A DNA stretch of 64,000 bases from Lineus longissimus (taxonomy: Eukaryota; Nemertea; Pilidiophora; Heteronemertea; Lineidae), in contig NC_088314.1 of assembly GCF_910592395.1 (NCBI RefSeq), forward strand, positions 13,454,001 to 13,518,000, written 5' to 3'. Shown here one piece after another: positions 1-11,775 of this stretch. Each line of letters starts with the position of its first letter. Position 1 is the first letter of the stretch. The position numbers and the translations under genes were made by a program. The notes beneath the pieces were generated by a model. It was not told the DNA's origin and searched no databases. It worked only from the letters and a program-made list of their open reading frames with translations.

Positions 1-105
1 ATATACTATACATGTACAATGTTTCTTAACCTGGATGAATTCCAAAGCACCAAATATCTATACGGTGAGCCCAATGGCCCCTGGCCGTTTCATTCAAAGG
101 ATCAA
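1..105 (+). repeat. 3' end of an R310 element
   Basis: The first bases match the end of the full-length element at 33,472-34,488 (base 1 corresponds to about 34,394) with only a few differences, including the terminal ggtgagc..ggcccctggccgtttcatt block (an indel and a substitution near 64-72). The window therefore opens inside the right-hand tail of this repeat family. Nothing coding is visible. Confidence 0.85.
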
Positions 106-928
106 GAACCTTCTCAAGAGTGCAGAATTTCTTTATATTAATGTTTTTGTCATTCAAAGAAAGACTGGATAAAAAAAGTTAGTGCCTGAAACCCTTGACA
201 GATCAGATTGCCTTGACAACCCTTACTTGTGTCTCACATCCGGGTGTACATACCTTTCTCCACACTTTTGATACTCAAGCCAACTTAGATGTATTCTGAT
301 ATTGGAGCCAAGAAATATGTAGTGAAAAAGAACACAGCAATTATGTCACCCTTGGAGTTTTTCCTTGTTGGTGACAGGTTTCACTTTTGTTGTGTACTTC
401 TTGCTGAAGATGTTTGTCTTATGACAACACACAATCTCATTACATGCCAGGCATTGTTGACAACTATTTGCCCCTGGCAAGACCAGTTTTGCAATAAATG
501 ATGATCACTGTTTGTCACCAAATACACCTAACAAGGAGTTGCATGTTTTCATTTCAGGGCACTTTGCAGTAATATTGAGCATTACTGTCAATGTCTTTGT
601 TGTTTAAAGGAATCGGTGGTTCAAAATATGTCATTGGTGGTGGCCACTCTAAAAGGTCACTTCCCGTTCGCAAAACCGTTATTTAGAGGAAAAGGTTTAA
701 TCATGAGATATCATTTCAACTAACCCGATAAAATTACATGAATTGTACAACTTCGGATTCTTCATGTTCTCTGCAATGTGACTTAGCATTCTTTTTAAAC
801 AAATTACTAAATTTTTAAAAATCTGATAGCAGCCAAAAAAGTACATTGTTTGTTTTTGACAGAAGGTGGTGTGCACTCCCTAAGTCTGCCCTGGTTGTGA
901 GATATTCAGGTTTGGTGTGGCCATACAG
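106..928. other. no recognisable feature
   Basis: AT-leaning sequence with only short chance ORFs. I see no exon with usable splice sites, no RNA gene and no repeat shared with the rest of the window. Confidence 0.5.
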
Positions 929-930
929 TA

Positions 931-1697
931 CAGTACAACCTCTCTATTGCGGACACCCATGGTCCGCAATAGAGAGGTGTCCGCAATAGAGAGGTTATGC
1001 CAAATCGTCCGATAGGTGGATTTGAAGTTCCCCCTTGCAGGTCTTGAATTTCTCTGTGTCGACATCTAGCGTAGAAACTTTAACGGTATTTGCTTGTTAT
1101 GTTGCGTTGAATGGCGTTCGAGCTATTTGGAACTCAGAGAGTGAATAATCTCTCTAGTAAAAGGTGCCCCTTTTATTGCAAAATCTCCTCGACATGTCAT
1201 AATATGTGAAAAAACACCATAATTTCTGTCCATCAGCCACCTTTGATTAATAATTCATTTTTTCTAATTTCTCTACTATGCATATTCGCCGCAACACTGA
1301 CAAAACCGCGTGGATTTATGAGTGTCCGTTGACACAATAGGCCTATGTGATTAGTTGAAAAGATGAGTAAACAAATGCCGCGGCTTAATTAGGATACAAA
1401 AACACCATGCCATGGGGTAATTACGTTGATTAATTACGGAAATATCACACCTGTTAGGTCTACTTGACTCTCCAAGCGCACGTGGGAAACCATTGTTTTT
1501 GCCTACTGTCCGTAATTGGGAGGGAATTGGACCAAAAATTGGCCATCGCCCTGTCCGCTATTTGGAGTAGAGAGGTGTCCGCCGTACAGAGGTTTTTGTT
1601 ATTGGAAATGACTTAGAAAAAATTGGGACTGGCCGAATGTGTCCGTAATGTAGAGGTGTCCGCCTGGCAGAGGTGTCCGCTAAGGGAGGTTCTACTG
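931..1697. mobile_element. pogo/Tigger-like MITE (767 bp)
   Basis: The left end reads CAGTACAACCTCTCTATTGC and the right end is the inverted counterpart (..GGAGGTTCTACTG). TA lies on each side (929-930 and 1698-1699), as expected for a TA target duplication of the Tc1/mariner-pogo superfamily. Variants of a gcggacacctctctat motif recur in direct and inverted orientation near both ends. No transposase ORF is present, so it would have been moved in trans. Assignment to pogo/Tigger rests on the CAGTAGAACCTC-type terminus and TA site only. Confidence 0.75.
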
Positions 1698-1923
1698 TAC
1701 TTCGTCTGGTGCAAACTGGGAGGGTGGGGGCTAACCTCATGGATAATACGATATGAAATTCTCTAAAAACAATGCTAGATATTCTGTGGTCTGACTTGAA
1801 ATATGACCATTCTGGTTGACAGCATCATTAATTATTCATGTTCATGGTTGCTGTGCGAAACACTTTAAAAAATATATTCATGTTTTGCAACATTCTGAGT
1901 GCATGCATTGTCATTGCGTAGTG

Positions 1924-2101
1924 CAATGGAACCTCCCTTAGCGGACACCTCTCTATTAAGGACAACTTCTCTATTGAGGACACTAGTTTTGGTCCTAAAT
2001 TCCTTTTTTCCATTTAATTTGACCCCTGTAATCAGGACACCTCTCTATTAAGGGCAGCACTTGTCACTCTGGAGGATGTCCTTGATAGAGAGGTTCTACT
2101 G
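1924..2101. mobile_element. short pogo-like MITE (178 bp)
   Basis: A smaller relative of the element at 931-1697. The left end is a degraded CAATGGAACCTCCCTTAGCG and the right end is GAGAGGTTCTACTG followed by TA. The interior repeats the ggacacctctctatta motif. The left TA has decayed to TG. No coding capacity. Confidence 0.65.
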
Positions 2102-2103
2102 TA

Positions 2104-3164
2104 TATCCTTTTGTTGTCTGCTCATGCCTTATCATGTGATTGTGTCTCTGAGGTCTTAGATATTGTCAGAACCGTTTTAACTGTTGACAATATCAATGTC
2201 AACAATAAAAGTACATTCAGTTGCCTTTTTTCCCCTATTTAGTTTCACTCTGAGCATATAGCACCCCCTACTTTCAGAAAAAAATGTTGTATTTTGACAT
2301 GTTAGAAAGGCCTTTTCAACTTTGTGGTGAATATCCCTTTTGTTTTTGTATCACCAGGCACCAGGTACTTGGCTCACATGGATAAGCCTAGGCCTATGTC
2401 ATCATGTCTTGTACGTTGCACGTCGTTGTTGCCCGACCATGCATCAACAGTAATGGTATTTTTGCTCACCATTAAGTCAAGAAAGTTAAAACTTGGTGTG
2501 TCGATAATTTATGACATCATGACTGGATATACAAAAGAACATCACAATTTGACCTTCTTTTTGAGCAGCTGTATTTCTAAACAGGCTTTTGAACAAAAAA
2601 AATTCCTAAATTACAAATTCAGCCAGGTGGTTGGGTGAACAATGTTCCCCCCAAAAACATGGGGAATGCTTGGAGATTCACCTTTCCTGTTTGTGGCTCT
2701 ATTTTATGTTGGCTGAAGTTGTTATCTTTCAACATCTCGTGCAATTCTATTTTAGCCAAAGGAGGTGTTATGTGAAAACACAACTAGTGCAGTAACTCCC
2801 CTAATATTAATTGCAACCAGCTGAAATGTTCATGGTTGGTACCTTTCGTGACAGGTCTTACTGCTTTTGACTTTGACCTTCTTTCCAAGGTCACAGATGT
2901 CAAAGTTTAAGTCAAATTTTGAATACGGACTGCTAACATTTCGTAACCACAGAAGCTACTGATTCCAATCCATGTAGATATGTACCTGTAGGTGACAGTT
3001 TTCGACCTTATCATTCATGATTTTGCCACTATAGGGTGTTATGTAAAAACATAACAAGTCTGTTTACACGGGTATGGGTGGTCAGATCACTTTCATATAT
3101 TACAGTTGGTTTAGGGTGCGAGAATGGGGATATACCTAGTGATTTTTTGCTAAATCTTTTTAAA
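2104..3164. other. no gene; minor repeat
   Basis: No supported gene. A short motif, ggtgttatgtgaaaacacaac (near 2,764), recurs as ggtgttatgtaaaaacataac (near 3,036). Its surroundings resemble decayed R310 sequence (caaggtcac..gtcaaa). Confidence 0.4.
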
Positions 3165-3171
3165 AATATCT

Positions 3172-3600
3172 AAAATGACTGCCAGGTGACCATCTGGGAT
3201 TTTGTATTCCGCTTCGTAACTACTGAAAGAGTCACCCAAATGGCTTGATTTTTCTGGGTAATAATCAGGGGTAGTCTTAACATATTCTGGCCTCAACATA
3301 TTCAATATGGCAGCCAGGTGGCCATCTTGGAATTAGCCTCGTGAATTGTGACTGCAGAATGAGTTGCTGCATTGCCTTGAATGTTCTGTGGCATCATGAT
3401 TTTCACCCCCATCCAATATTCAGTATGGCCACCAGGTGGCCATCTTTGATTTCACATCGTTGACTGTAATTACAAAGCGAGTATCAAAATGGGCTTGAAT
3501 TTCTTGTGACATGATGGGGTGGGGTGGGAAAGGTGTCCGATTTGTTTTGGCCTTTCTCCAAAATCCGAGGTGGCCACCTGGCTGTCATACAGTGGTCTTC
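3172..3600. repeat. degenerate tandem repeat, unit about 120-130 bp
   Basis: Three direct copies each carry ccaggtg(g/a)ccatct near 3,183, 3,314 and 3,433. Each is followed by a similar stretch (cgtaactactg.. / gaattgtgactg.. / gactgtaattac..) and a ttgaattt/tgatttt motif. An inverted copy, ggtggccacctggc, lies near 3,570. Copies are diverged, so the array is old. Confidence 0.5.
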
Positions 3601-6600
3601 ATGTATGTTTATCATTATTTATTCAAACATACACATTATCATTGTTTAAAAACCTGTTTTTTTTGCTTGCCTAGTGAGCTTCTTGTAAGTATCTCTTGAA
3701 CATTGACAGCTAGAATCATATGCCTCAGCAGCTGAAAAACCTGCAGCAGATTGGTGGAGATCTCCCCAAAGTGCATGTCACTTTCAGGCACAAGTCATTG
3801 CCTCCATGTGGCACTGACGCACAACAGTGATTATTGCACAAGGGGACTCTACCATTCAGGCCTCTGAATTCGCTTTTCATTTGGCACAACAAGTTCTGCT
3901 GAAAGGAGGCACTTCTGCTTGATAGATGAAAAAGGGTACACTTTAAATGTGAATTATTGAAAACAAAGTTGCCTTGGTGATGGAAGAAATATGCAGGGCA
4001 TCAAGGTTACAGGGGAAGGCATCAGAGGCAATTGTCTTCGATGCCTCCGATAATAACACTAACACTAATCATGTGTATTTAGTTTTCTCAGGCAAAATAT
4101 CACCTGAGTTTGAGCTATTTCCAATCAGTCATCATCCTGTTGTGGCCAATAATTAGATTCCTAAAAACATTATAGGTTTGCAAGTGTTGTCAGCTGAGTG
4201 TAACCTTTTGTTCATTACTTGATTCACTTGAAATGCGTATTGTGTTTCAAGTTTCAAATGTAGCAATTAATGTAGATATTGCTTGAATCTGAATAGAAGG
4301 TATGGCGATGTAAGCCATAGAATGGTCATTGGATAATTATTCTTACACTCTCTTTGTACAAAAATGCCATACATGTATTTTCCTCAGTATTGGACACGTT
4401 GAACACAGATGCTGATGGCTCTTAAGTTATACATGTATGTCCTCACCTGTACCCCATTATTCACCATCCTGGGGTTGAGATAGGAAAACAGGAATTATGC
4501 GAAGTAGTCTTATTAGACCTACCTACAATTTACTATAAAAAAAACAACATGATTCTAGCTAAAATTAGACAGGCATAGATTAATTTTTTATAAGTTTTCA
4601 TCAAGTGGACGAGAACATGTTAAAAATCGTCAGAGAATAGGTTCATTTACTTGCTTCTGAGCTATTTTCGTATGTAATATGCTTTGGATACACAGGAATG
4701 AATGTTCTACCTGCAGCAAAGTGACTTATGGAGAGGTGTTTGGGGTATAGAATTGGGCTGCTAGTCCATGGCCATGTCATGTTTCAAGTTAAGAAAGAGA
4801 GCAAATCCAAGGAAATGAACACAAAATGGTACGTCCACAATGTTTTCCTAAATATTCCTGTTTATTCCAGAAAATTCCTCACTTTTGACTTATTGAATGT
4901 GACCCTTTCTCAAGGGAATTCCCTCAAAATGCAGAACCAACAAAACTCATTATCTTTATAACGTCTCCAATATGGACTTCTGGCTGTTGGATATGAAGAG
5001 AGCAAATGTCCATTATAGTACCGGTATAGTGATGATAAACTGGGGATATTCAAATACCTTTGTTTTGAAAATTCTGATTGGAACTCATACTTCACAGTTT
5101 CAGAATATAGTTTAAAAAAATTATTCATTGACCCAACAGGTTCCTTTGCCTATGAAACTAGTTTGATATTGTTCATCTATATTCCCTATTCTTGCCAGAT
5201 ATGATTCAATTGGCGTCAACCAAGTTTACCTCGCTGATGTCCTATAGTGAGAGGCATGAAAGGGACAATTCCAGAGGATAATCTATCTTTGTTAAATATG
5301 TACTTTTCTCAAACCCTTGCCAAATTTTAGGGATTTTTTAGTCCTGCAAGTTTCAAATGTTTGTCATACAACTTTGTCTTGTCCAAAGCTTCCCTCATAT
5401 ATCACCCTCATTAAATTTAAGCACACTGATTGGTTAATTTCAAAACACAGCAACTGCCAATCAGTAGGCTCCTCACTTCAGGAACTTGTTTTCCTGTGAC
5501 TACTATGGCAGAACACAGTGCCTCCTGGGAAAGTTTCTCCAGATACACGCAACACAATATCTTGGGGAAAAACTTGGGGACAGCACTTTGGAGTTGCGGA
5601 AGCAAAACATGGTTCATCATGGGTACATCTAACCACAATGCAGCAGTGTATTTTTTAGCCAGATCTTTTGAGTTCACCTGCTTTTCAATGTCAAAGGGGC
5701 TAAAGTAAAGCTTGTTTCTTAAATTTCTAAATATCAACACGATGAGCACTTGGTCGGCCCTTGCCATTTCATCTTTGTTTTTTTTTGCAAGAAGTTTGTC
5801 TCACTACATGAACATATACTATTTCCGTTTATCAACTCTACCTCTAGTAATTAGAAAACCATCTGCCCCAATCTAGCATGTTAAAAAATGAGAAGATGTT
5901 GTAGCACATACCTTGTTCAACAGTAAAACCTTGCTCTAGTAATCTTTATATCCAATGAAAGCAATTAAGATAAAATCCTTCTATTGAACTGAGCTAACTC
6001 TCCTCTGACACACACAGATGTGTCTAGATCGTTGTAGACTCTACCGATTGTGGTAATATCCACACGAGACTACGGATACCCGGCTCACAGACAAATGTAG
6101 ATTGTCGCTGCTCGACCAATCAATGTCTTATAGTTCCCATAGCCATTGGCAGGCTTTGGTTAAAGCCATAACAGGCTAGAGTGATCATTTAGCGAGTGCA
6201 ACTTGGAGCAATTGCCGGCTGTTTATATAGAGCTGAAGTCACATGCTGAACACACATTTGGCCTCACTTGGAACAGTGGGTGAGCTACACCATGGAAAAG
6301 TTATGCAGATGAGCTAAAAAACGCCATCTTTTGTTCTTGTAAAATATTTTCTTTCCATCCAAGAAAATATAAGTTGATGAAGATGAAGATGCACAACTTG
6401 AAAGCAAGCGAGCAAACCCACTTCCACACCGTCTTTAAGGTGTCATTGTGGTGTTCCTCATGATGTTATGTATTGCACTCCAGAATGTGAACTGCAGAAT
6501 GTGTCCTGGAAATTTGAATTGTGAAATTACACACCCTCTCAGAGATGGTGTTGTAAATCAAAAAAAAACATGATCTACTTAAAGCAGCATTATGGAGCCT

Positions 6601-6985
6601 CTTCCAGATGCCTGCTAGCCTCACCTATCCTACTGGTAGTGACTGTTTTCTAATGTCTGTGAAAGCTGTAACCCTGAGGCCTTCTGTCATGCTCATGATT
6701 GACAACTCATAGAATAACAAAATGATTCTACCCGAGCTACTAATGTGCGGATCACCGTTGCATAAATAATGCAGTCTTCTGGTGCGTGAACACATTTGAA
6801 ATATATGAGGCAAATAAGATGAATGATTGATGAGATCTATAGAGAAAATATACGGTTATCTGTTCATGTGGGAATTCTCGTAAGTCATATACCCACTTAG
6901 TTTACCTCATCTGATCATTATAGAACAAATGGCAACTGTTTCGAGCACTTTCAAAAAGAATCAACCTTTCTGACTGACCGATACA
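3601..6985. other. no recognisable feature
   Basis: Only short ORFs without recognisable similarity. The longest is on the minus strand at 5,417-5,767 and shows no motif, splice context or codon pattern that supports it. No repeat shared with the rest of the window was noticed. Confidence 0.45.
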
Positions 6986-6989
6986 GGGA

Positions 6990-7039
6990 GTCTATGCAAT
7001 AGCGCGGTGTCTGTCGTCTGCTGTTGTTGTTGTTGCTGT

Positions 7040-7073
<34 letters not shown>

Positions 7074-8565
7074 ATCCGTCATATCGTATTTCAAAAACAG
7101 TGGCATGTCTCTTAACCACTAGGGCTATCAACTAAACATTTGTTCACATGGCCCCCTAGATCAGATGACCTCTAAAACGGATTTCCTATCGGTCTGATTC
7201 CTGACTTGGCCACGAGGCGGCAAAACTAAAAACATGAAAAATGTGATATACCACTTTTTAGTGTTAGTTTCTGACACAATTTTTATTGTAGGTATTCCTA
7301 GCAAGAATACATCACATATCATACGGGTTTTTACTTTTCAAGGTCACAGTGGTTAAATGGCACAAATTGGCCGTTTTAGTGTGACTGCGGCACATTTCGT
7401 AACTGCTAGGGGTATGGGCTTGAAACTTGTAAGTATGACCCCCTAAGTCAGAATATCTGTGAAAATGAATTTCAGTCCCATCAGATTCTTGACTTCGCCA
7501 ACAGGGGGCTAAAAATGAAAAGATAAAAATTGACATAAGTTCTGAACTGATTGCTGTACATCATCTCCAAATTTTTATCACATGTACTTCCAATTTAGAA
7601 ACATGACATAATACCTGGGTTTTTCGATTTGACCTATTTTCCAACACCGTCACAGCGGTCACATTGTGTAAATTGGCTGTTTGAGTGTAACTGTGGCACG
7701 TTTGTAAAAAACTGCTAGGGCTGTGGAGTCGAAACTTTGTATGTGTGACCCTGACGACAAATTTCGGCTCTGATCTAATTCTCGACTTGGCCACTAGGGA
7801 TCTGAAGCTGAAAACACAAAAAGTGTCTTATGTCCTGAACAAATGACAGTATCTTTATCACAGGTGCTTCTAATAAGGATACATGACATTATACCCAGGT
7901 TTTGATTTGACCTACTTCTCAAGGTTATAGAGGTCAAATGGCCTAAATTAGTGGTTGGGGTGTGCTATAGCACGCTGCTTAACCACTGAGGTTGTGGGGT
8001 TGAAATTTTCATGCATGACTCCCTATATCTGATGACCTCTGACAACCGATTTCGGTCTGACATGATTCTCGACATGGTCACGGGGGGACCAAAACGGAAA
8101 TCACAAAAATGCCCTTTTAAGCCCTGAATTAATACAAATTTTATCATATGTACTTGCGATTGGGATGCATGGCATACCTGGGGTTTTGATCTGACCTACT
8201 TTTCAAGGTCACTAAGGTCAAAAAACATATATTTTACATTTGTGTGTAACGAGAGCACTTGGCCACCAGCGGGTGTGATATCTTTCTTATAAGTGACTCG
8301 TTTTCGATAACATTTTTATGGTAGGTTCTCCTAGCAAGGATACATCACATATCATACGGGTTTTTGATTTGACCTAATTTTCAAGGTCACAGAGGTCAAA
8401 TGGCGTAATTTGGCCGTTTGAGTGTAACTATGGTACATTTCATAACCGCTAAAGCTACATTGTATGAACTTGAAGTTTGGTACACATGACTACCTACGTC
8501 GAATAACTTCTGACACCAAATTTCAGTCCAATCGGATTCTCGCCCGAGAAAATGTAGAAATAAAT
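6990..8565 (+). repeat. R310 repeat array with CTG/GTC microsatellite
   Basis: Begins with a trinucleotide tract (about 7,020-7,078, tgttgttg.. then gtcgtcgtc..) like those in the element at 53,372. It continues as four to five diverged units of about 300 bp. Each unit carries, in order, a gtggcac(g/a)tttcttaaccact block, a gaatttcggtctgat(c)tgattctcgacttggcc block, an acatcacatatcatacgggttt block and a gacctacttttcaaggtcac block. No terminal ggtgagc block is seen on the right, so the copy is truncated. Confidence 0.75.
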
Positions 8566-9859
8566 CCTTGCATTGGTCGTGTGAAATCCCCTCTAAGTGG
8601 CTTTTGCATCTGAACTGATCCTTCTAAAGACCGATCTGTATGCATGTACCCTATGTGCAATTTGTCTCTCCAGATCGCAACCTGATGACAAACGAGCATG
8701 TTTTTAAAAAAAGCCCATTTCTTTAATGAGTTAATTTGTTGATTGGCCCCAGGAGGGGCTCTTGATCATACCGTTTTTTTATGGAGAATACAATAATAAC
8801 CTGATTGCATTTGGAATTGTCAATCTATTCATGAATTGCCTAACATGGAAATCAGTTTGATGAAAAAAAGTATTTGAGAATTAGGCCATGCTGGTTTGTA
8901 GCTAGTTTGTCTGCGTCATCTGTCATCAATGGCCTTACTTTTGTTGGCGATACTGACAATGATACATCTAGTACATGTAACAACCATTCATCCTGTCTTT
9001 TGTCATGTTTGTTGCTCCATGGGAGCTCTATGTCCCCAGGACATTTCATCTTGTTCTGCATGCAAAGCAGTGTCTGATCAAGTAAAAAGACTACTGTGAA
9101 CTGCCAAATTTTCACGTCTTTTGGTTTTGGTCTTTTGTGATTTACGAAATTTCTAAGAAAATGATAATTTTTGTTTTAGCAGAATAAGAAGTTACCTCTT
9201 TTTTGCCAATCAAAAAAATAATTTGAAGATATTTATTTTCGCAGATCAGATCCCAAGGGACAAACACGACTTCAGCACTCCCGATAGACCATGGGTGTGG
9301 CTTGTTTCATTTAGTTTAAAAACATTCCAGATATAAAGAACACCATCTACTGACGAATGGTGGGACTGAGTAGAACGATGATTGATGCATCTATCAATAC
9401 CAAATACTTGCTTCATTCCCGTCAGCTAGGACAACTTGTGAGGGGTCAAAAATCAGAAGGGTCATTTTTTCAATGAGGGCACCAGTTAATGAAAGAATTA
9501 TCTCAAGAAAGACATACCAGTAACGCTTCTATATTTTGATCAGAGGTATGCTAGACACTGAGGAGCAGAGCCAGCATAATATATTGGGCATCACTAACAA
9601 TCTACGAATAACCTTTTGGACCTCTAATATTTTCCAACTCCATTACGCTCACAAAGTTCATTTCATGATGACCCACACATTAAAAACTTTTCTATCCTAT
9701 TCAGAGCCAATGTTTGTATTTTATTGTGTATGTGTTGAGGGGGGGGGATTTCATTTTCATTTATGTTTTTTGGATTTGTATACAATATTAAACACAATGT
9801 TACAGTGTAGTTTTACCCTTTGTCTGTCAGGCAGCTCCAACATTCCATCCTTCCGGCCA
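8566..9859. other. no recognisable feature
   Basis: No gene or repeat supported. Small ORFs on both strands overlap each other without motif or splice support. Confidence 0.4.
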
Positions 9860-10069
9860 CTTATGAGCACGATATCTGGAGAAGTCAGCAACATATCAAA
9901 GCCAAATTTGGTGGGTAGGTGGGTGGGTGGGTACGTATAGGCATTAGTGAGAAGCCTATTGAAAATTAGGTTGAAATCTCGCCAGTGCATTTGTGAGCAT
10001 GATATCTGGAGAAGTCAGCGCCGTATCAAATCCAAATTTAGTGTGTGGGTACTTATAGGCGTTAATGAG

Positions 10070-11080
10070 GGCTTGTGGTATTCGACTCGATGACTCGACG
10101 ACGCGATGACTCGATGACGCGATCAAGTTGGAATCTTTTTAAAGAATATCACTGCTTGGACTGTAATTTATACATAGAATCATAAGTGGAGGAAAATAAA
10201 AAAGAACCGATCATTACCAACCCCTTTCCAGCTGTTTTCACCGTATCTAATCCGACCATTTTTCGTTTCCTACAAGTTCGCATTTTTGATAAAACCATGC
10301 GCCATGTTGCTATGCAAGCCACTGGTATCTTTACCGTCAATACACCTAAATACACTTAAATATAGCTGGTTCAGATCAACCTCCTACCCAGGTTATTTAC
10401 GAGCAGAAATTCCAATGTTAAAATGACACGAGTTCCTGGAGACAAGGTTGGCTCTGGATATCCGTTCAGCACGGCAATATTAAATGTCCTATACACCTTT
10501 CCAGAAATGGGGCGCTGAGTGTCCGAAATAGTGATGTCATAAGGGGAAACTAGGCCTATGGTGGAGGGACTAAGGAGATAGTCAGGGTTGACCAACACAC
10601 TTCAATGCCTTTAATGACGGACAAGGGGGAAAAAGTTAGTTCCAAGGCAAGCCACCAATTTCGGAAAGCATGTATGGGCTGATGTATTGGGGGGGGGGGC
10701 TGAGTGACTGAGTCTAAAAAACTGCACATATGCGAAATTCCGATTGTTGACAGACTACCACATGACATCTGACATTGGCCACTAGAAGCTTGTTTGTCAA
10801 TTAAATCTCCGGTCATTTTGCATGCTATGAAACTTACGCGAGTCCTTTAAATATCAAAATCAATCGCGGGGACCAATCTTCAGTGGCCATGGCTGGGGGG
10901 GGGGGCACATCCTTCCACATACCGTAGCTGGGTATGGGAAGGCCGAGCTAAAACCTCTGCTGTTGCAGCGGTAGCCCGGAGACCAGGATCATGGGATTCC
11001 GTATTTTAGCAAAATCCATAGCAACGATCGCGTCATCGAGCCATCGCATCGTCGAGTCATCGAGTCGAATACCACAAGCC
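10070..11080. mobile_element. Mutator-like non-autonomous DNA transposon (1,011 bp)
   Basis: Terminal inverted repeats of 55 bp with two mismatches (10,070-10,124 and 11,026-11,080) begin GGCTTGTGGTATTCGACTCG. They contain iterated gactcgatgac / gacgcgatg motifs. The nine bases gttaatgag flank both sides (10,061-10,069 and 11,081-11,089). The insertion interrupts one unit of a tandem array whose other copies show the unoccupied site. A 9-bp duplication with long inverted repeats is typical of Mutator-like elements. No transposase is present. The interior has poly-G tracts near 10,690 and 10,897. Confidence 0.85.
10371..10598 (-). other. possible captured coding fragment inside the transposon
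   Basis: A 75-codon open stretch in the 1,011-bp element, read opposite to the array. The residues look protein-like (for example VNPDYLLSPSTIGLV), with no repeats or low complexity. Mutator-like elements are known to carry host gene pieces. I do not recognise a domain, and an ORF of this length can arise by chance. Confidence 0.2.
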
Positions 11081-11775
11081 GTTAATGAGAACCCTATTGA
11101 AAATTAGGTCACTGTGTCACAATCTAAGATCGGTGCAACCGTACTTGTTGAAATCTCGCGACTGCAGATGTGAGCATGATATCTGAAGAAGTCAGCGACG
11201 AAACAAACCACAAATCTGGAGTGTGGGTACATATAGGCATTAGCTACAACGCTATTGAAAAGTAGGTAGCCCACGTGTTGAAATATCGCAAGTGCATTTG
11301 TGAGCGCGATATCTGGAGAGGTCAGCTAAGTATCAAATCAATTTTGGTGTGTAGGTACGTGTAGGCAGTAGTAAGAATCCTATCTAAAATTAGGTCACTG
11401 CGTCAGAATCCAAGATGGCCACTACCTTACGTGTTGAAATATGGCAAGTGCATTTGTGAGCACGATATCTGGAGAAGTCAGCATCGTATCAAAGCCAGAT
11501 TTGGTGTGTGGGTACATATAGGCATTATCACAAACCCTATTGAAAAGAAGTTCAACTCTTCAAAATCCGAGATGGCTGCCACCTTACGTGTTGAAATCGC
11601 ACTAGTGCACTTGTGAACGCGATATATTGAGAAGTCAGTGACGTATCAAAGCCAAATTTGGTGTACATAGGCATTAGTAACAACCCTATTGAAAAGTAGA
11701 TCACCGCATCGAAATCCAAGATGGCTGCCGTCTTAGGTGTTGCAATCTCGTAAGTGCACTTGTCAGCGTAAACAC

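Larger units (their letters stand above)
9862..11775 (+). repeat. tandem array, unit about 150 bp, split by an insertion
   Basis: About six diverged copies each contain gatatctggagaagtcagc, then caaagccaaatttggtgtg, tacatataggcattag, ccctattgaaaa(t/g)tagg, aatccaagatggc and gttgaaatctcgcaagtgcat. Copies start near 9,868, 9,995, 11,172, 11,304, 11,458 and 11,615. A partial copy ends the array. The second copy is interrupted by the inverted-repeat element at 10,070-11,080. Confidence 0.85.

Noticed and set aside
2100-2180. Peptide resembling IVSL near 2,140 as a missing IMMP2L exon
   Set aside because: No RGD before it, a stop right after, and no donor in the needed phase.
5417-5767. Minus-strand 116-codon ORF
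   Set aside because: No motif, no splice context and a comparable ORF on the other strand. Treated as chance.
7019-7078. CRISPR-like or coding trinucleotide tract
   Set aside because: A simple microsatellite within a eukaryotic repeat; no spacers.
9720-9940. Plus and minus ORFs over the ggtgggtaggtgggtggg tract
   Set aside because: Generated by a short G-rich repeat at the start of the 150-bp array. Not coding.
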